DNA of 64,000 nt, taken from NCBI RefSeq assembly GCF_900129395.1, contig NZ_FQVP01000001.1:186001-250000 (forward strand), read 5' to 3'. This document shows, piece after piece, positions 43,860-54,573 of this stretch (its first letter is position 1; each line of letters starts with the position of its first letter). Source of the DNA: Pseudosulfitobacter pseudonitzschiae. Its GTDB lineage: Bacteria > Pseudomonadota > Alphaproteobacteria > Rhodobacterales > Rhodobacteraceae. The position numbers and the translations under genes are program-made. Below the pieces are notes generated by a model. It was not told the origin of the DNA and ran no database searches. It saw only the letters and a program-made list of their open reading frames with translations.

Positions 43860-44107
43860 CACTTTCACTGATATTCGCCTGTCTCTGGGCGCTGGCCGCC
43901 AATGTGATCGCCATGACGCCAAGCCGCGATCACCATTGGCGGGTGGCCTATGTCCTGATTGCCGTTGGCATCCCGATACTGGGCTATGTCACGATGCAGC
44001 ACGGGCCGTGGATCGGCCTGATGGTGATGGTCGCGGGGGCGTCGATGCTGCGTTGGCCGGTGATCTACCTGGGGCGTTGGCTGCGCAGCCGGACGCTGGG
44101 AAAATGA
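43856..44107 (+). CDS. DUF2484-like small membrane protein 2
   Basis: 83 residues with three hydrophobic segments ([54 protein letters not shown]) and the tail LRWPVIYLGRWLRSRTLG. Same architecture as the preceding protein. Translation is coupled to both neighbours by ATGA overlaps. A division or cell-envelope role is inferred only from location. Confidence 0.78.
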   Translation: MTLSLIFACLWALAANVIAMTPSRDHHWRVAYVLIAVGIPILGYVTMQHGPWIGLMVMVAGASMLRWPVIYLGRWLRSRTLGK

Positions 44108-44370
44108 TCCCGGTTTCGGCCTTTGTCCCGCCGCTGATCCTGGGGGCTGTGGCGATGTACATCGGCCTGCGCGGCTATATCCGGCTGTATCTGTATTATG
44201 TGCCGCTGTCGCTGGTGATCATCGCCGCGCTGCTGTGGCTCGGCCTTGGCGTGCCGCCCTACAACAACAGCGTCATCGTGGCTTTGCTGGCAATGGGCCT
44301 GTTTCTTTGCGCCTGTTTTGGTATGGGGTGGATCATTCACCGTTTCCTGACCCGCAAGAGCAGACCCTGA
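44104..44370 (+). CDS. Small membrane protein of the dcw cluster
   Basis: 88 residues from ATG at 44104 ([20 protein letters not shown]) with three hydrophobic helices, ending in a short basic tail ([10 protein letters not shown]). Third member of the string of tiny membrane proteins between murC and murB; it is not obviously homologous to the DUF2484 pair. It overlaps the previous stop (ATGA) and ends one base before murB. Function unknown. Confidence 0.72.
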   Translation: MIPVSAFVPPLILGAVAMYIGLRGYIRLYLYYVPLSLVIIAALLWLGLGVPPYNNSVIVALLAMGLFLCACFGMGWIIHRFLTRKSRP

Positions 44371-44371
44371 C

Positions 44372-45331
44372 ATGATCGATCTTCCGCCCGTCCGTGGCAA
44401 GCTGACCCCCAATCGCGACCTGAGCGATCTGACATGGCTGCGCGTGGGCGGGCCTGCGGACTGGTTGTTCCAGCCTGCGGACGAGGAGGACCTGGCGCAG
44501 TTCCTGGCGGCCTTGCCCGGAGATGTCGCCGTGTTCCCGATGGGCGTGGGCAGCAACCTGATCGTGCGCGATGGCGGTCTGCGCGCCGTGGTGATCCGGC
44601 TGGGACGCGGGTTCAACGGGATCGAGGTTTCGGGCGACACCGTCACGGCGGGAGCGGCGGCGCTGGACGCGCATGTGGCGCGGCGCGCCGCGGACGCAGG
44701 CGTGGACCTGACATTCCTGCGCACCATTCCGGGCAGCATCGGCGGTGCAGTGCGCATGAACGCGGGCTGCTACGGCAGCTATACGGCGGATGTGTTCCAA
44801 TCTGCACGCGTGATCCTGCGCGACGGCGCGGTGGTGACCCTGACGCCCGCGCAGATGAATTTCCGCTACCGGCAAAGCGACCTGCCGCAGGGGGCGGTGC
44901 TGGTTAGCGCCACGCTGCGCGGCCCTGCCGGCGATCCTGCCGCGTTGCACGACCGGATGGCGGCGCAACTGCAAAAGCGGGACGAGACCCAGCCCACCAA
45001 GGACCGCAGCGCCGGATCGACCTTTCGCAACCCTGCCGGGTTTTCATCGACGGGGCAGGCCGACGACGTGCACGATTTGAAGGCCTGGAAGGTCATCGAC
45101 GATGCGGGCCTGCGCGGCGCCACGGTGGGTGGCGCGCAAATGAGCCCCAAGCATTCCAATTTCCTGATCAACACCGGCAATGCCACTGCGGCGGACCTTG
45201 AAAACCTTGGTGAAAAGGTGCGAAAAGAGGTTTACGCAACCAGCGGTATCACGCTAGAGTGGGAAATTATGCGCATCGGCGAACCGCGCGCGGATTTGCC
45301 GGTTCACAAGATGGCAGAACGACCAGAATAA
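44372..45331 (+). CDS. murB: UDP-N-acetylenolpyruvoylglucosamine reductase MurB
   Basis: 319 residues. Flavin-binding motifs are [19 protein letters not shown] (20-38), [20 protein letters not shown] and [20 protein letters not shown]. The catalytic region is [16 protein letters not shown], with [19 protein letters not shown] towards the end; this is the short type (no extra C-terminal insertion). It reduces UDP-GlcNAc-enolpyruvate to UDP-MurNAc with NADPH. Confidence 0.95.
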   Translation: MIDLPPVRGKLTPNRDLSDLTWLRVGGPADWLFQPADEEDLAQFLAALPGDVAVFPMGVGSNLIVRDGGLRAVVIRLGRGFNGIEVSGDTVTAGAAALDAHVARRAADAGVDLTFLRTIPGSIGGAVRMNAGCYGSYTADVFQSARVILRDGAVVTLTPAQMNFRYRQSDLPQGAVLVSATLRGPAGDPAALHDRMAAQLQKRDETQPTKDRSAGSTFRNPAGFSSTGQADDVHDLKAWKVIDDAGLRGATVGGAQMSPKHSNFLINTGNATAADLENLGEKVRKEVYATSGITLEWEIMRIGEPRADLPVHKMAERPE

Positions 45332-45424
45332 CGACCAAAAACAACGATCAGTTGAACGATCAGGACCGAAAACCGGTCACAACGATAAGAGTCCGCAAAG
45401 GGCTTGGGATACAGAGGCACTAAC

Positions 45425-46345
45425 GTGGGTCAGTCGAGCAGGACACCCTCGAAAGTTGCGGTACTATTGGGTGGACCCTCCGCTGAACGCGAGGTTTCGC
45501 TCTCAAGCGGACACGCTTGCGCCGCCGCTTTGCGGGATGAAGGATTTGACGTGGTCGAGGTCGATGCAGGCCCCGACCTCGTTGCGCGTTTACAGGACAT
45601 CAAACCGGATGCCGTTCTCAACTGCCTGCACGGGCGGTGGGGCGAAGATGGCTGTGTGCAGGGTTTGCTGGAGTGGATCGGCGTGCCTTATTCGCATTCC
45701 GGCGTGCTGGCCTCGGCGCTGGCGATGGACAAACAGCGCAGCAAGGAAGTGTTCCGCTCTGCCGGTCTGCCGGTGCTTGAGAGCATGATCTGCACCAAGG
45801 CCGAAGTGATGGCGGGCCACGTGATGCCGCCGCCCTATGTGGTCAAGCCCAACAACGAAGGATCGTCCGTCGGGGTCTATCTGGTGGGCAAGGACAACAA
45901 TGGTCCGCCGCAGTTGAGCGACAGCATGCCTGCCGAGGTGATGGTGGAAACCTTTGCTCCGGGCCGCGAGCTGACGACAAGCGTGATGGGCGACCGCGCA
46001 TTGACGGTCACGGATATCCTGACGACCGGCTGGTACGACTACGACGCCAAATACAAACCGGGCGGATCGACCCACGTGGTGCCCGCCGAGATCCCGCAGG
46101 AGATTTTCGACCTGTGCATGGAATATGCCGTGCGTGCGCACAAGGCGCTGGGATGCCGTGGCATCAGCCGCACCGATTTCCGCTGGGATGAAAGCCGGGG
46201 CGCGGCGGGGCTGATCCTGTTGGAAACCAACACCCAGCCCGGCATGACGCCGACATCGCTGTCGCCCGAGCAGGCCGATAAGACCGGCATGTCCTTTGGC
46301 AAGCTGTGCCGCTGGATGGTGGAGGACGCATCGTGCCATCGCTGA
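45425..46345 (+). CDS. ddl: D-alanine:D-alanine ligase
   Basis: 306 residues from GTG at 45425, chosen because AGAGGC lies eight bases upstream and the next residues match the family; a TTG at 45404 is possible. [20 protein letters not shown] is the N-terminal signature, [20 protein letters not shown] the second block, and the ATP-grasp part contains [40 protein letters not shown] and [19 protein letters not shown]. It makes D-Ala-D-Ala for MurF. Its end overlaps the ftsQ start. Confidence 0.95.
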   Translation: MGQSSRTPSKVAVLLGGPSAEREVSLSSGHACAAALRDEGFDVVEVDAGPDLVARLQDIKPDAVLNCLHGRWGEDGCVQGLLEWIGVPYSHSGVLASALAMDKQRSKEVFRSAGLPVLESMICTKAEVMAGHVMPPPYVVKPNNEGSSVGVYLVGKDNNGPPQLSDSMPAEVMVETFAPGRELTTSVMGDRALTVTDILTTGWYDYDAKYKPGGSTHVVPAEIPQEIFDLCMEYAVRAHKALGCRGISRTDFRWDESRGAAGLILLETNTQPGMTPTSLSPEQADKTGMSFGKLCRWMVEDASCHR

Positions 46346-47217
46346 TCCGTCGCAACCGCACACCCAAGGCCGATCCGGCACCGTCGCGCTGGGCTTGGCG
46401 GTTGCAACGCCTGATGCTGACACCGGGGTTCCGGTTCGGCCTGCGTTTTGGCCTGCCGTTCACGGTGGCGCTGGTGGCAGGGGCGATCTACCTTGGCAAT
46501 GATGCGCGCCGCCAGACCGTTCTGGACACCATCGCCGAAGCCCGCCGCGCGATCGAGGAACGGCCCGAGTTCATGGTATCGGTGATGGCCATCGACGGGG
46601 CGACCACCGAAACCGGCGAGGATATCCGGGAAATCCTGCCGATTGATTTTCCCGTGTCGTCCTTTGACCTGGACCTGGAGCACATCCGGCGCACTGTCGC
46701 GGGGCTGGACCCTGTGAAAGAGGCGACCGTGCGCATCCGGCCGGGCGGTATCCTGCAGATTGACGTGACACCGCGTGTGCCGGTTGCCATCTGGCGCCAG
46801 GCCGACGGGCTGACCCTGATCGACGAAACCGGCGCCCATGTCGCCAGCATTGCCCGCCGCAACCTGCGTCCCGACCTGCCTTTGGTGGCGGGCGAGGGGG
46901 CGGACAAGGCTGTGACCGAGGCGCTTGAACTGATCGAAGCCGCGGCCCCGCTGGGCAGCCGCCTGCGCGGTGTCGTGCGCATCGGCCTGCGCCGCTGGGA
47001 CGTGGTTCTGGACCGCGAACAACGTGTGCTTTTGCCGGAATACGGTGCTGTTCCGGCACTGGAACGGGTGATCGCGCTGGAGAACGCACAGGACGTTCTG
47101 TCGCGCGACGTGGCGCGGTTGGACATGCGAATTGCAGAGCGTCCCACCGTGAAAATGAATGAGGCCGCAACACAAGAAATGTGGCGTATCCGTAAAATCG
47201 AGATGGACAGGCAGTGA
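46333..47217 (+). CDS. ftsQ: Cell division protein FtsQ
   Basis: 294 residues from GTG at 46333, set by GGTGGAGG seven bases upstream; an in-frame start at 46306 is less likely. A basic N-terminal tail is followed by a membrane helix ([20 protein letters not shown]), a POTRA domain ([20 protein letters not shown], then [20 protein letters not shown] with PVAIWR) and the FtsQ beta domain ([11 protein letters not shown]-like segment). FtsQ links FtsBL and FtsWI in the divisome. The start overlaps ddl by 13 bases. Confidence 0.92.
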   Translation: MPSLIRRNRTPKADPAPSRWAWRLQRLMLTPGFRFGLRFGLPFTVALVAGAIYLGNDARRQTVLDTIAEARRAIEERPEFMVSVMAIDGATTETGEDIREILPIDFPVSSFDLDLEHIRRTVAGLDPVKEATVRIRPGGILQIDVTPRVPVAIWRQADGLTLIDETGAHVASIARRNLRPDLPLVAGEGADKAVTEALELIEAAAPLGSRLRGVVRIGLRRWDVVLDREQRVLLPEYGAVPALERVIALENAQDVLSRDVARLDMRIAERPTVKMNEAATQEMWRIRKIEMDRQ

Positions 47218-47218
47218 T

Positions 47219-48556
47219 ATGATGAATGACCTCTATGACAGCCAGCGCAGCATGCGCAACATGCGCAAGATGGCGATGCAACGTGGTGTTGTGGCCATTC
47301 TGGACGTAGGTTCGTCCAAGATTGCCTGTCTTGTCCTGCGCTTTGATGGCTCGGCCAAGATGGACGAGGGCGGCGAGATCGGCTCGCTGGCCGGTCAATC
47401 GGGTTTCCGCGTTATCGGTGCGGCAACCACACGGTCGCGCGGTGTCCGCTTTGGCGAGATCTGCGCCATGGGCGAGACCGAGCGCGCCATCCGCACCGCC
47501 TTGCAGGCGGCGCAGAAGATGGCCGGTATTCGTGTTGACCACGTCATCGCCTGCTTTGCCGGTGCCGAACCGCGCAGCTATGGGCTGGACGCACAGCTTG
47601 AGATGGACGGCGATCTGGTCAGCGAACAGGACGTGGCCCGTGTGCTGGCCCGGTGCGACGTGCCCGATTACGGCGAGGACCGCGAAGTGCTGCACGCACA
47701 GCCGGTAAACTTTGCGCTGGACCACCGGTCGGGGCTTTCCGATCCACGCGGCCAGCTGGGCAATACGTTGTCGGTGGACATGCACATGCTGACGGTCGAT
47801 GCCGCAGCGGTGCAGCATCTGGCGCATTGCATCAAGCGCTGTGACCTGGAACTGGCGGGTGTGGCCTCGTCGGCCTATGTGTCGGGCATTTCGGCGCTGG
47901 TCGAGGACGAGCAGGAGCTGGGGTCGGCCTGTATCGATCTGGGCGGCGGCACCACGGGTGTGTCGATCTTTATCAAGAAACACATGATCTATGCCGATGC
48001 GGTGCGCATGGGCGGCGATCACGTCACGTCGGACATTTCGATGGGGCTGCAAGTGCCGATGGCCAACGCCGAACGGATCAAGACGTTCTACGGCGGGGTG
48101 CACGCCACAGGCATGGACGACCGCGAGATGATCGAGATCGGCGGCGACACCGGCGATTATGAACACGACCGCCGTACCGCCAGCCGCGCCGAGCTGATCG
48201 GGATCATGCGGCCACGGGTCGAGGAAATCCTGGAAGAGGTGCGCGCGCGTCTGGACGCGGCGGGCTTTGACCATCTGCCCAGCCAGCAGATCGTGCTGAC
48301 CGGTGGCGGCAGCCAGATCCCCGGTCTGGACGGGCTGGCGTCGAAAATTCTGGGCCAGCAGGTGCGTCTGGGCCGTCCGTTGCGCGTGCACGGGTTGCCG
48401 CAGGCCGCCACGGGGCCGGGGTTTGCTTCGGCTGTGGGGCTGGCGTTGTTTGCAGCGCACCCGCAGGACGAATGGTGGGATTTCGACATTCCTGCCGACC
48501 GCTATCCCGCGCGCTCGCTGCGCCGGGCCGTGCGCTGGTTCCGCGACAACTGGTAA
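47219..48556 (+). CDS. ftsA: Cell division protein FtsA
   Basis: 445 residues from the first of two adjacent ATG codons. Actin-like motifs: VVAILDVGSSKIACLVLRFD (phosphate 1), the SHS2-insert domain, ACIDLGGGTTGVSIFIKKHM (phosphate 2) and IVLTGGGSQIPGLDGLASKI (adenosine). The C-terminus SLRRAVRWFRDNW is the amphipathic membrane-targeting helix. FtsA tethers FtsZ filaments to the membrane. It directly follows ftsQ and is separated from ftsZ by 420 bases. Confidence 0.96.
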   Translation: MMNDLYDSQRSMRNMRKMAMQRGVVAILDVGSSKIACLVLRFDGSAKMDEGGEIGSLAGQSGFRVIGAATTRSRGVRFGEICAMGETERAIRTALQAAQKMAGIRVDHVIACFAGAEPRSYGLDAQLEMDGDLVSEQDVARVLARCDVPDYGEDREVLHAQPVNFALDHRSGLSDPRGQLGNTLSVDMHMLTVDAAAVQHLAHCIKRCDLELAGVASSAYVSGISALVEDEQELGSACIDLGGGTTGVSIFIKKHMIYADAVRMGGDHVTSDISMGLQVPMANAERIKTFYGGVHATGMDDREMIEIGGDTGDYEHDRRTASRAELIGIMRPRVEEILEEVRARLDAAGFDHLPSQQIVLTGGGSQIPGLDGLASKILGQQVRLGRPLRVHGLPQAATGPGFASAVGLALFAAHPQDEWWDFDIPADRYPARSLRRAVRWFRDNW

Positions 48557-48976
48557 GGCCATGCATCGGGGCAGGGGCCCCGCGCCGGTCATTTTTCGCC
48601 GACGGGCGCAGGAATCCACTGGCGCGGGCAAACGCCCTGATGTACTATTTCCCCAAGGCCCGAAGAGGCCCACGGCAGATTGAGCAGTCAGCCAAACAGA
48701 CAGATCCACCTCGCACCCCGCGCTTTTGGGTGCTCTCTAAACGGGCTTGCGACATGCATGCCTGCCACCTCTAGGTGCAGGGTGCGCCATAGCTTTGCCC
48801 ACATCATACGGTGTGATCGGCGAAATCCCGCGTTTTTTGCAAAAAAACATCAACATTTTGGGGTTGTAGCCCAGTTTTGACGTGACGCGCCTGCTCGCAG
48901 TCTTTAGGATCATGTCAGATTTGGGACGAAAAACACCGCGAATGCGGGCCGGAACACAAAAACAGGCGGATTAGTG
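48557..48976. promoter_or_regulatory. ftsA-ftsZ intergenic region with probable ftsZ promoter
   Basis: No protein-like ORF is present. TTGACG (48876-48881) and TCTTTA (48900-48905) are a plausible -35/-10 pair with an 18-base spacer, about 70 bases before ftsZ. A palindromic AT-rich run GTTTTTTGCAAAAAAAC lies at about 48832-48848. The long gap and own promoter suggest ftsZ is also transcribed apart from ftsQA. Confidence 0.4.
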
Positions 48977-50638
48977 ATGACATTGAACCTCTCAATGCCG
49001 GGACAGGACGAACTGAAACCACGGATCACCGTGTTCGGGGTCGGTGGCGCCGGTGGCAACGCGGTCAACAACATGATCGAAAAACAACTGGATGGCGTCG
49101 ACTTTGTCGTCGCCAACACCGACGCGCAGGCGCTGCAGCAATCTGCCGCCGCGAACCGGGTTCAGTTGGGCATCAAGGTAACCGAAGGTCTGGGCGCTGG
49201 TGCGCGCGCTTCGGTCGGGGCTGCGGCCGCCGAAGAAAGCATTGAACAGATCGTTGATCACCTGGCGGGGGCACACATGTGCTTTATCACTGCCGGTATG
49301 GGCGGCGGCACCGGCACCGGTGCGGCCCCGATCATCGCACAAGCCGCCCGCGAATTGGGCGTTCTGACCGTTGGCGTCGTGACCAAGCCCTTCCAGTTCG
49401 AGGGTGCCAAGCGGATGCGCCAGGCCGAAGATGGCGTCGAGGCGCTGCAAAAGGTCGTGGACACGCTGATCATCATCCCCAACCAGAACCTGTTCCGGCT
49501 GGCGAACGAGAAAACCACATTCACCGAAGCGTTCTCGATGGCAGACGATGTTCTGTATCAAGGCGTCAAGGGCGTGACAGACCTGATGGTCCGTCCGGGC
49601 CTGATCAACCTCGACTTTGCCGACGTGCGCGCCGTGATGGACGAGATGGGCAAGGCGATGATGGGCACAGGCGAGGCCGAGGGCGAAGATCGCGCTATCC
49701 AGGCCGCCGAGAAGGCCATCGCGAACCCGCTGCTGGACGAAATCAGCCTGCGCGGCGCCAAAGGTGTTCTGATCAACATCACCGGTGGCCACGACCTGAC
49801 CCTGTTCGAACTGGACGAAGCCGCCAACCGCATCCGCGAGGAAGTGGACCCCGAGGCGAACATCATCGTCGGTTCCACGCTGGACACGGACATGGGTGGC
49901 ATGATGCGCGTCAGCGTTGTGGCCACAGGCATCGACGCGGTCGAGGTGAACACCGAAATGCCGGTGCCGCGCCGCAAGATGTCGGCCCCGCTGAAGGCGC
50001 AGGTCACACAGGAAGAAGCGCCCGCAGCGGCCGCTGCGCCTGCGCCCGCGAAAGTTGAAGAAGTCTATGAAGAAGAGCACGTTGCGGCCCACACTTCATA
50101 TCAGGAGCCGACCCTGTTCGAAGACATGAACGTCGAACAGGTGGCTGCCGAAGATATGGCCGAGGACATCTTTGCCGAAGACGACAACGACGACGCATTG
50201 CCGCCGCCTGCGTACCAGCCGCAAGTTGCCGCGTTCGAGCCTCAGCACCACGACTCGCTGAACGCCGAGCCGGAAACATTCGTGGCACCGCGCGCACCTG
50301 CGCCCGGCACACCGTCGCCCGAAGCACTTGCCCGCCTGCGTGCCGCAGCCCAAAAGGCAGCACCCGCATCGACACCGCGTCAGGCACCGGCACCGGCACA
50401 GGCCGAGCGCCCGCGCTTTGGCATCAACACGCTGATCAACCGGATGACCGGTCACGGCGAAGGCCAGCAACCCGAACGTGCGCAGCAACAGCCCGCACGT
50501 CAGCAGCAGCCAGCACGCCAGCAACCGCCTGTGCAATCGGGTCGCGCCGCAGCGCCCGCGCCGCAGCCGGTCCAGGAACATGACCCCGATCAGGAGCGGA
50601 TCGAAATCCCCGCTTTCCTGCGCCGTCAAGCCAACTGA
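48977..50638 (+). CDS. ftsZ: Cell division GTPase FtsZ
   Basis: 553 residues from ATG at 48977 (a GTG one codon upstream also exists). The tubulin-like GTPase domain spans about 14-320, with [20 protein letters not shown], the signature GGGTGTG at 109-115, and NTDAQAL. It is followed by an unusually long acidic, then Ala/Pro/Gln-rich linker (about 325-535) and the conserved C-terminal peptide [12 protein letters not shown] that binds FtsA. Long linkers are usual in alphaproteobacteria. A strong terminator follows at 50654-50692. Confidence 0.97.
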   Translation: MTLNLSMPGQDELKPRITVFGVGGAGGNAVNNMIEKQLDGVDFVVANTDAQALQQSAAANRVQLGIKVTEGLGAGARASVGAAAAEESIEQIVDHLAGAHMCFITAGMGGGTGTGAAPIIAQAARELGVLTVGVVTKPFQFEGAKRMRQAEDGVEALQKVVDTLIIIPNQNLFRLANEKTTFTEAFSMADDVLYQGVKGVTDLMVRPGLINLDFADVRAVMDEMGKAMMGTGEAEGEDRAIQAAEKAIANPLLDEISLRGAKGVLINITGGHDLTLFELDEAANRIREEVDPEANIIVGSTLDTDMGGMMRVSVVATGIDAVEVNTEMPVPRRKMSAPLKAQVTQEEAPAAAAAPAPAKVEEVYEEEHVAAHTSYQEPTLFEDMNVEQVAAEDMAEDIFAEDDNDDALPPPAYQPQVAAFEPQHHDSLNAEPETFVAPRAPAPGTPSPEALARLRAAAQKAAPASTPRQAPAPAQAERPRFGINTLINRMTGHGEGQQPERAQQQPARQQQPARQQPPVQSGRAAAPAPQPVQEHDPDQERIEIPAFLRRQAN

Positions 50639-50653
50639 CGCTAGGTCACTTGT

Positions 50654-50692
50654 AACGAAAAGGGCTGCCTTCGGGTGGCCCTTTTTCGTTTT
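50654..50692 (+). terminator. Rho-independent terminator of ftsZ
   Basis: AACGAAAAGGGC (50654-50665) pairs with GCCCTTTTTCGTT (50678-50690), with an inner GCC-TTCG-GG loop; the 3' arm supplies the T-run. Confidence 0.88.
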
Positions 50693-50833
50693 AATCCAAC
50701 TGTTTACGGGGTCGCAGGCGCCTTATCGCCGTTTCTGATTCCGGATGTTTCATTACGTTACAAAGATTGAGTTGAGAGACGGCCCCCTGACATCTAATTA
50801 AGATACACCGCTAACAGCCAAGGACACGTAAAC

Positions 50834-51754
50834 GTGCAAACAACTGTCAAATCCCCAATCAGCTTCACTGGCACCGGTCTGCATTCCGGCAAGCCTGCGA
50901 CGCTGACCATTCGGCCCGCGATGGCCGAACACGGGATCTGGTTCGCACGCCGTGACGTTCTGGGCGATGCGCTGATCCCGGCCCGTTGGGATGCGGTCAA
51001 CCGTTCGCCCCTGTGCACCAAGCTGGAAAACGCGGCCGGTACCACCGTGTCGACGGTCGAGCATGTGATGGCCGCGCTGGCAGGCTGTGGCGTGCACAAT
51101 GCGCTGGTGGAAATCGATGGCCCCGAAGTGCCGATCCTTGACGGTTCCGCCGCACCTTTCGTGCGCGGCATCATGCAGCGTGGCCTGCGGGCGCTGAACG
51201 CGCCGGTGCGTGCATTCGAGGTGCTGAAAGAAGTCACCGTGACCGACGGCGAGGCCAGTGCAACACTGCGCCCCTCGGACACGCTGCGCATTGATTTCGA
51301 GATTGATTTTGCCGATGCGGCCATTGGTCACCAGCAAAAATCGCTGGTGATGAACAACGGCAGCTTTGCCCGCGAACTGTGTGACAGCCGCACCTTCTGC
51401 CGTCAGGCGGACGTGATCGCGATGCAGGCCAATGGCCTGGCACTGGGCGGCAACCCCGGCAAAAACGCCGTGGTGTTCGACGGCGACCGCGTCCTCAGCC
51501 CCGGCGGCTTGCGTCACAGTGACGAACCTGTGCGCCATAAAATGCTGGACGCATTGGGCGATCTGGCGCTGGCCGGTGCGCCGTTGATCGGCCACTATAT
51601 CGGTGTGCGTGCGGGTCATTCACTGACCAACACCTTGTTGCGCAAGGTTTTTGCAACGCCGGATGCGGTGCGCATGATCGTGTGCGACGCCGAACAAAGT
51701 CGTCGCCTGCCGGGTTACGGCCTGGTTTGGGACGAAATTCCGCAAGTTGCCTGA
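50834..51754 (+). CDS. lpxC: UDP-3-O-acyl-N-acetylglucosamine deacetylase LpxC
   Basis: 306 residues from GTG at 50834. The zinc-binding STVEHVMAALAGCGVHNALV (73-92) contains His77, and later HKMLDALGDLALAGAPLIGH and VRAGHSLTNTLLRK provide the other zinc ligands and the catalytic His. DGSAAPFV is also conserved. It catalyses the first committed step of lipid A synthesis, here encoded between ftsZ and bamD. Confidence 0.96.
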   Translation: MQTTVKSPISFTGTGLHSGKPATLTIRPAMAEHGIWFARRDVLGDALIPARWDAVNRSPLCTKLENAAGTTVSTVEHVMAALAGCGVHNALVEIDGPEVPILDGSAAPFVRGIMQRGLRALNAPVRAFEVLKEVTVTDGEASATLRPSDTLRIDFEIDFADAAIGHQQKSLVMNNGSFARELCDSRTFCRQADVIAMQANGLALGGNPGKNAVVFDGDRVLSPGGLRHSDEPVRHKMLDALGDLALAGAPLIGHYIGVRAGHSLTNTLLRKVFATPDAVRMIVCDAEQSRRLPGYGLVWDEIPQVA

Positions 51755-51900
51755 GCTTGCCTCGGCGCGTTTGACGTGACATCAATCATTCAGTTTGAAC
51801 ATCAGTGCATTGGGGCGTTTTGCCTTCCAATTTTCTGTGTTAGAGACGATGTAATTCAGTCTGCGAAGCAGGCGATGGACAGCGATGAGGATGGCAAGGC

Positions 51901-52770
51901 ATGACCAGCGGCGGGACCCGAACCGGGGTAGTGTGTGCCCTCGTGTTGGCGACGGCGTTGAGCGCCTGTGGCAATGGCAGGGATCGTCCGACAACGGGCG
52001 GCATCTTTAACCAGCAGGAAGTTCCGCTCGAAACCTACACGGCACAGCAGATTTACGAACGCGGCGAATTCGAGCTTGAGCGGAAGAAACCCGATCAGGC
52101 GGCGTTCTATTTTGCCGAAATTGAACGGCTTTATCCCTATTCCGAATGGGCGAAACGCGCGTTGATCATGCAGGCGTTTTCCTATCACCGCGACAAGGAT
52201 TATGAAAACTCGCGCTCGGCCTCGCAGCGGTTCATCGACTTTTACCCCGATGACGACGATGCCGCCTATGCGCAGTATCTTCTGGCGCTCAGCTATTACG
52301 ACCAGATCGACGAGGTTGGCCGCGACCAGGGCCTGACGTTCCAGGCGCTGCAATCGCTGCGCAAGGTGATCGAGGTTTATCCCAACAGCGAATACGCTAA
52401 ATCCGCGATTCTCAAATTCGACCTGGCCTTTGACCATCTGGCCGGCAAGGAAATGGAAATCGGGCGCTATTACCTCAAGCGGGGCAACTACACCGCAGCC
52501 ATCAACCGGTTCCGCGTCGTGGTCGAGGATTTCCAGACCACGTCGCACACCGCCGAGGCGCTGCACCGTCTGGTCGAATCCTACCTGTCGCTGGGTCTGA
52601 CCCAGGAGGCACAGACGGCTGGCGCCATTCTGGGCTATAACTACCGGTCCACCGATTGGTACGAAGACAGCTACAAGCTGTTGACGGGCCGCGGGCTTGA
52701 GCTGGAAGCGGTGGGCGACAATTGGCTGAGCCAGATCTATCGTCAGATGATCAAAGGGCGGTGGCTGTAA
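51901..52770 (+). CDS. bamD: Outer membrane assembly lipoprotein BamD
   Basis: 289 residues. The lipoprotein signal ends with LSAC, so Cys23 is the lipidation site. TPR-like repeats follow: ETYTAQQIYERGEFELERKK, PDQAAFYFAEIERLYPYSEW, ALIMQAFSYHRDKDYENSRS, YLLALSYYDQIDEVGRDQGL and KRGNYTAAINRFRVVVEDFQ. BamD is the essential lipoprotein partner of BamA for inserting beta-barrel proteins. It starts 146 bases after lpxC and precedes recN by 36 bases. Confidence 0.94.
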   Translation: MTSGGTRTGVVCALVLATALSACGNGRDRPTTGGIFNQQEVPLETYTAQQIYERGEFELERKKPDQAAFYFAEIERLYPYSEWAKRALIMQAFSYHRDKDYENSRSASQRFIDFYPDDDDAAYAQYLLALSYYDQIDEVGRDQGLTFQALQSLRKVIEVYPNSEYAKSAILKFDLAFDHLAGKEMEIGRYYLKRGNYTAAINRFRVVVEDFQTTSHTAEALHRLVESYLSLGLTQEAQTAGAILGYNYRSTDWYEDSYKLLTGRGLELEAVGDNWLSQIYRQMIKGRWL

Positions 52771-52806
52771 TCCGCGAGGGCTGCAACCACCCGACAGGCA
52801 ACTGAC

Positions 52807-54456
52807 ATGCTGCGCGGGCTTGATATCTCGGACATGCTGATCATCGACCGGCTGGAACTTGCGTTCCAGCCGGGTCTGAACGTGCTGACCGGTGAAACCG
52901 GCGCGGGCAAGTCGATCCTGCTGGATTCGCTGGGCTTTGTTCTGGGCTGGCGCGGGCGTGCGGATCTGGTCCGCCAAGGGGCCGATCACGGCGAGGTGAC
53001 CGCGTGGTTCGATTTGCCAGAAGGCCATCCGGCGCATGGCGTGCTGCAAGAGGCCGGGTTGCCCGATGGCGACGAGCTGATCCTGCGCCGCATCAACACC
53101 GCGGACGGGCGCAAGACGGCTTGGGTCAACGACCGCCGCTGTTCGGGCGAGGTGCTGCGCGCGCTGTCGGACACGCTGGTGGAATTGCACGGCCAGCATG
53201 ATGATCGCGGATTGCTGAACCCGCGCGGCCACCGTGATATTCTGGATGAATTCGGCAAGCTGGAACCGCGGAAGGCTGCGGTGCGCACCGCGTGGAGCGC
53301 GGTTGGCAAGGCGCGCAAGGCGCTGGCCACCGCCGAGACGGCGATGGAGGCGATCCGCGCCGAAGAGGATTTCCTGCGTCACGCCGTGGGCGAGCTGGAC
53401 CAGTTGGCCCCCGAGCCGGGCGAAGAGGCACAGCTTGATACCCGCCGCCGCCTTATGCAGGCGGCAGAGCGCATCCGGTCGGACGTGGTCAAGGCCTATG
53501 AGATCCTGGGCTATGACGGGGCCGAAGGTGCGATGAGCAACGCCCTGCGCTGGCTTGAGGGGGCCGTGGACAAGGCCGAGGGCACGCTGGACGGGGCCAT
53601 CGCAGCCCTGGGCCGAGCCATGGTCGAACTGGACGAGGCGCAGAGCGGGGTGGTGGCCGCCATCGACGGGCTGTCGTTCAACCCGATCGAGCTGGAAGAG
53701 GCCGAGGAACGGCTGTTCGCCATCCGCGCCCTGGCCCGCAAACATGACGTGGCCCCCGATGAATTGGCGGGCTATGCCGACACATTGCGCCAGAAGCTTG
53801 CGGCGCTGGATGCGGGCGACTCCGATCTGGCCGCGTTGCGCAAGGCGTTGGTCGAAGCCGAGGCTGCCTATGACGCGGCGGCCAGTGATCTGACCCAGGC
53901 GCGGACCAAGGTCTCTGCCAAGCTGGACAAGGCCGTCAGCGCCGAACTGGCCCCGCTGAAAATGGACCGCGCGGTGTTCGAAACACGCATCACCGATGAG
54001 CCCGCAGGCCCCGAGGGGCGCGACGCCGTGGCCTTTACCGTGGCCACCAACCCCGGCGCGCCTGCGGGTCCGCTGAACAAGATTGCCTCGGGTGGGGAGC
54101 TGAGCCGCTTTCTGCTGGCGCTCAAGGTTTGTCTGGCAGGCGGGCAGGCGGGTCTGACGATGATCTTTGACGAGATTGACCGCGGCGTTGGCGGGGCGAC
54201 TGCGGACGCTGTGGGGCGTCGGCTGAAGGCGCTGGCCGAGGGCGGGCAGGTTCTGGTGGTCACCCACTCGCCGCAGGTGGCCGCATTGGGCGCGCATCAC
54301 TGGCAGGTGTCGAAATCGGTGACCAAGGGCATGACCACGTCGCAGGTGATCCCGCTGGACGCGCCCGCGCGTGTGGACGAGGTGGCGCGGATGTTGGCAG
54401 GCGATCAGGTCACCGACGCAGCGCGCGCTGCGGCCAGCGCATTGCTGGACGGCTGA
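52807..54456 (+). CDS. recN: DNA repair protein RecN
   Basis: 549 residues, SMC-like. Walker A LNVLTGETGAGKSILLDSLG (24-43) is N-terminal. A coiled-coil region runs through the middle (for example ALEAEDFLRHAVGELDQ-like and VEAEAAYDAAASDLTQARTK). The ABC signature KIASGGELSRFLLALKVCLA and Walker B LTMIFDEIDRGVGGATADAV are near the C-terminus, with VVTHSPQVAALGAHHW. It acts in double-strand break repair. A terminator-like hairpin follows. Confidence 0.95.
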   Translation: MLRGLDISDMLIIDRLELAFQPGLNVLTGETGAGKSILLDSLGFVLGWRGRADLVRQGADHGEVTAWFDLPEGHPAHGVLQEAGLPDGDELILRRINTADGRKTAWVNDRRCSGEVLRALSDTLVELHGQHDDRGLLNPRGHRDILDEFGKLEPRKAAVRTAWSAVGKARKALATAETAMEAIRAEEDFLRHAVGELDQLAPEPGEEAQLDTRRRLMQAAERIRSDVVKAYEILGYDGAEGAMSNALRWLEGAVDKAEGTLDGAIAALGRAMVELDEAQSGVVAAIDGLSFNPIELEEAEERLFAIRALARKHDVAPDELAGYADTLRQKLAALDAGDSDLAALRKALVEAEAAYDAAASDLTQARTKVSAKLDKAVSAELAPLKMDRAVFETRITDEPAGPEGRDAVAFTVATNPGAPAGPLNKIASGGELSRFLLALKVCLAGGQAGLTMIFDEIDRGVGGATADAVGRRLKALAEGGQVLVVTHSPQVAALGAHHWQVSKSVTKGMTTSQVIPLDAPARVDEVARMLAGDQVTDAARAAASALLDG

Positions 54457-54463
54457 GGTTTTT

Positions 54464-54495
54464 CGGGGGATGTGCAGTTCCCCGCCAGATTTTTT
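54464..54495 (+). terminator. Probable terminator after recN
   Basis: CGGGG (54464-54468) pairs with CCCCG (54480-54484), followed after GCCAGA by six T (54490-54495). Confidence 0.5.
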
Positions 54496-54573
54496 GGACC
54501 TGAGAAGACGTTGACGGGGCTTTTGGTTTCGGGCCGCTTGACCTAGAGAGAGGGGAGCGGAAAATGGCAGGCC

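Noticed and set aside
48680-48880. Small ORFs in the ftsA-ftsZ gap
   Set aside because: No ribosome-binding site, Cys/His-rich random composition; the region looks like a promoter and leader.
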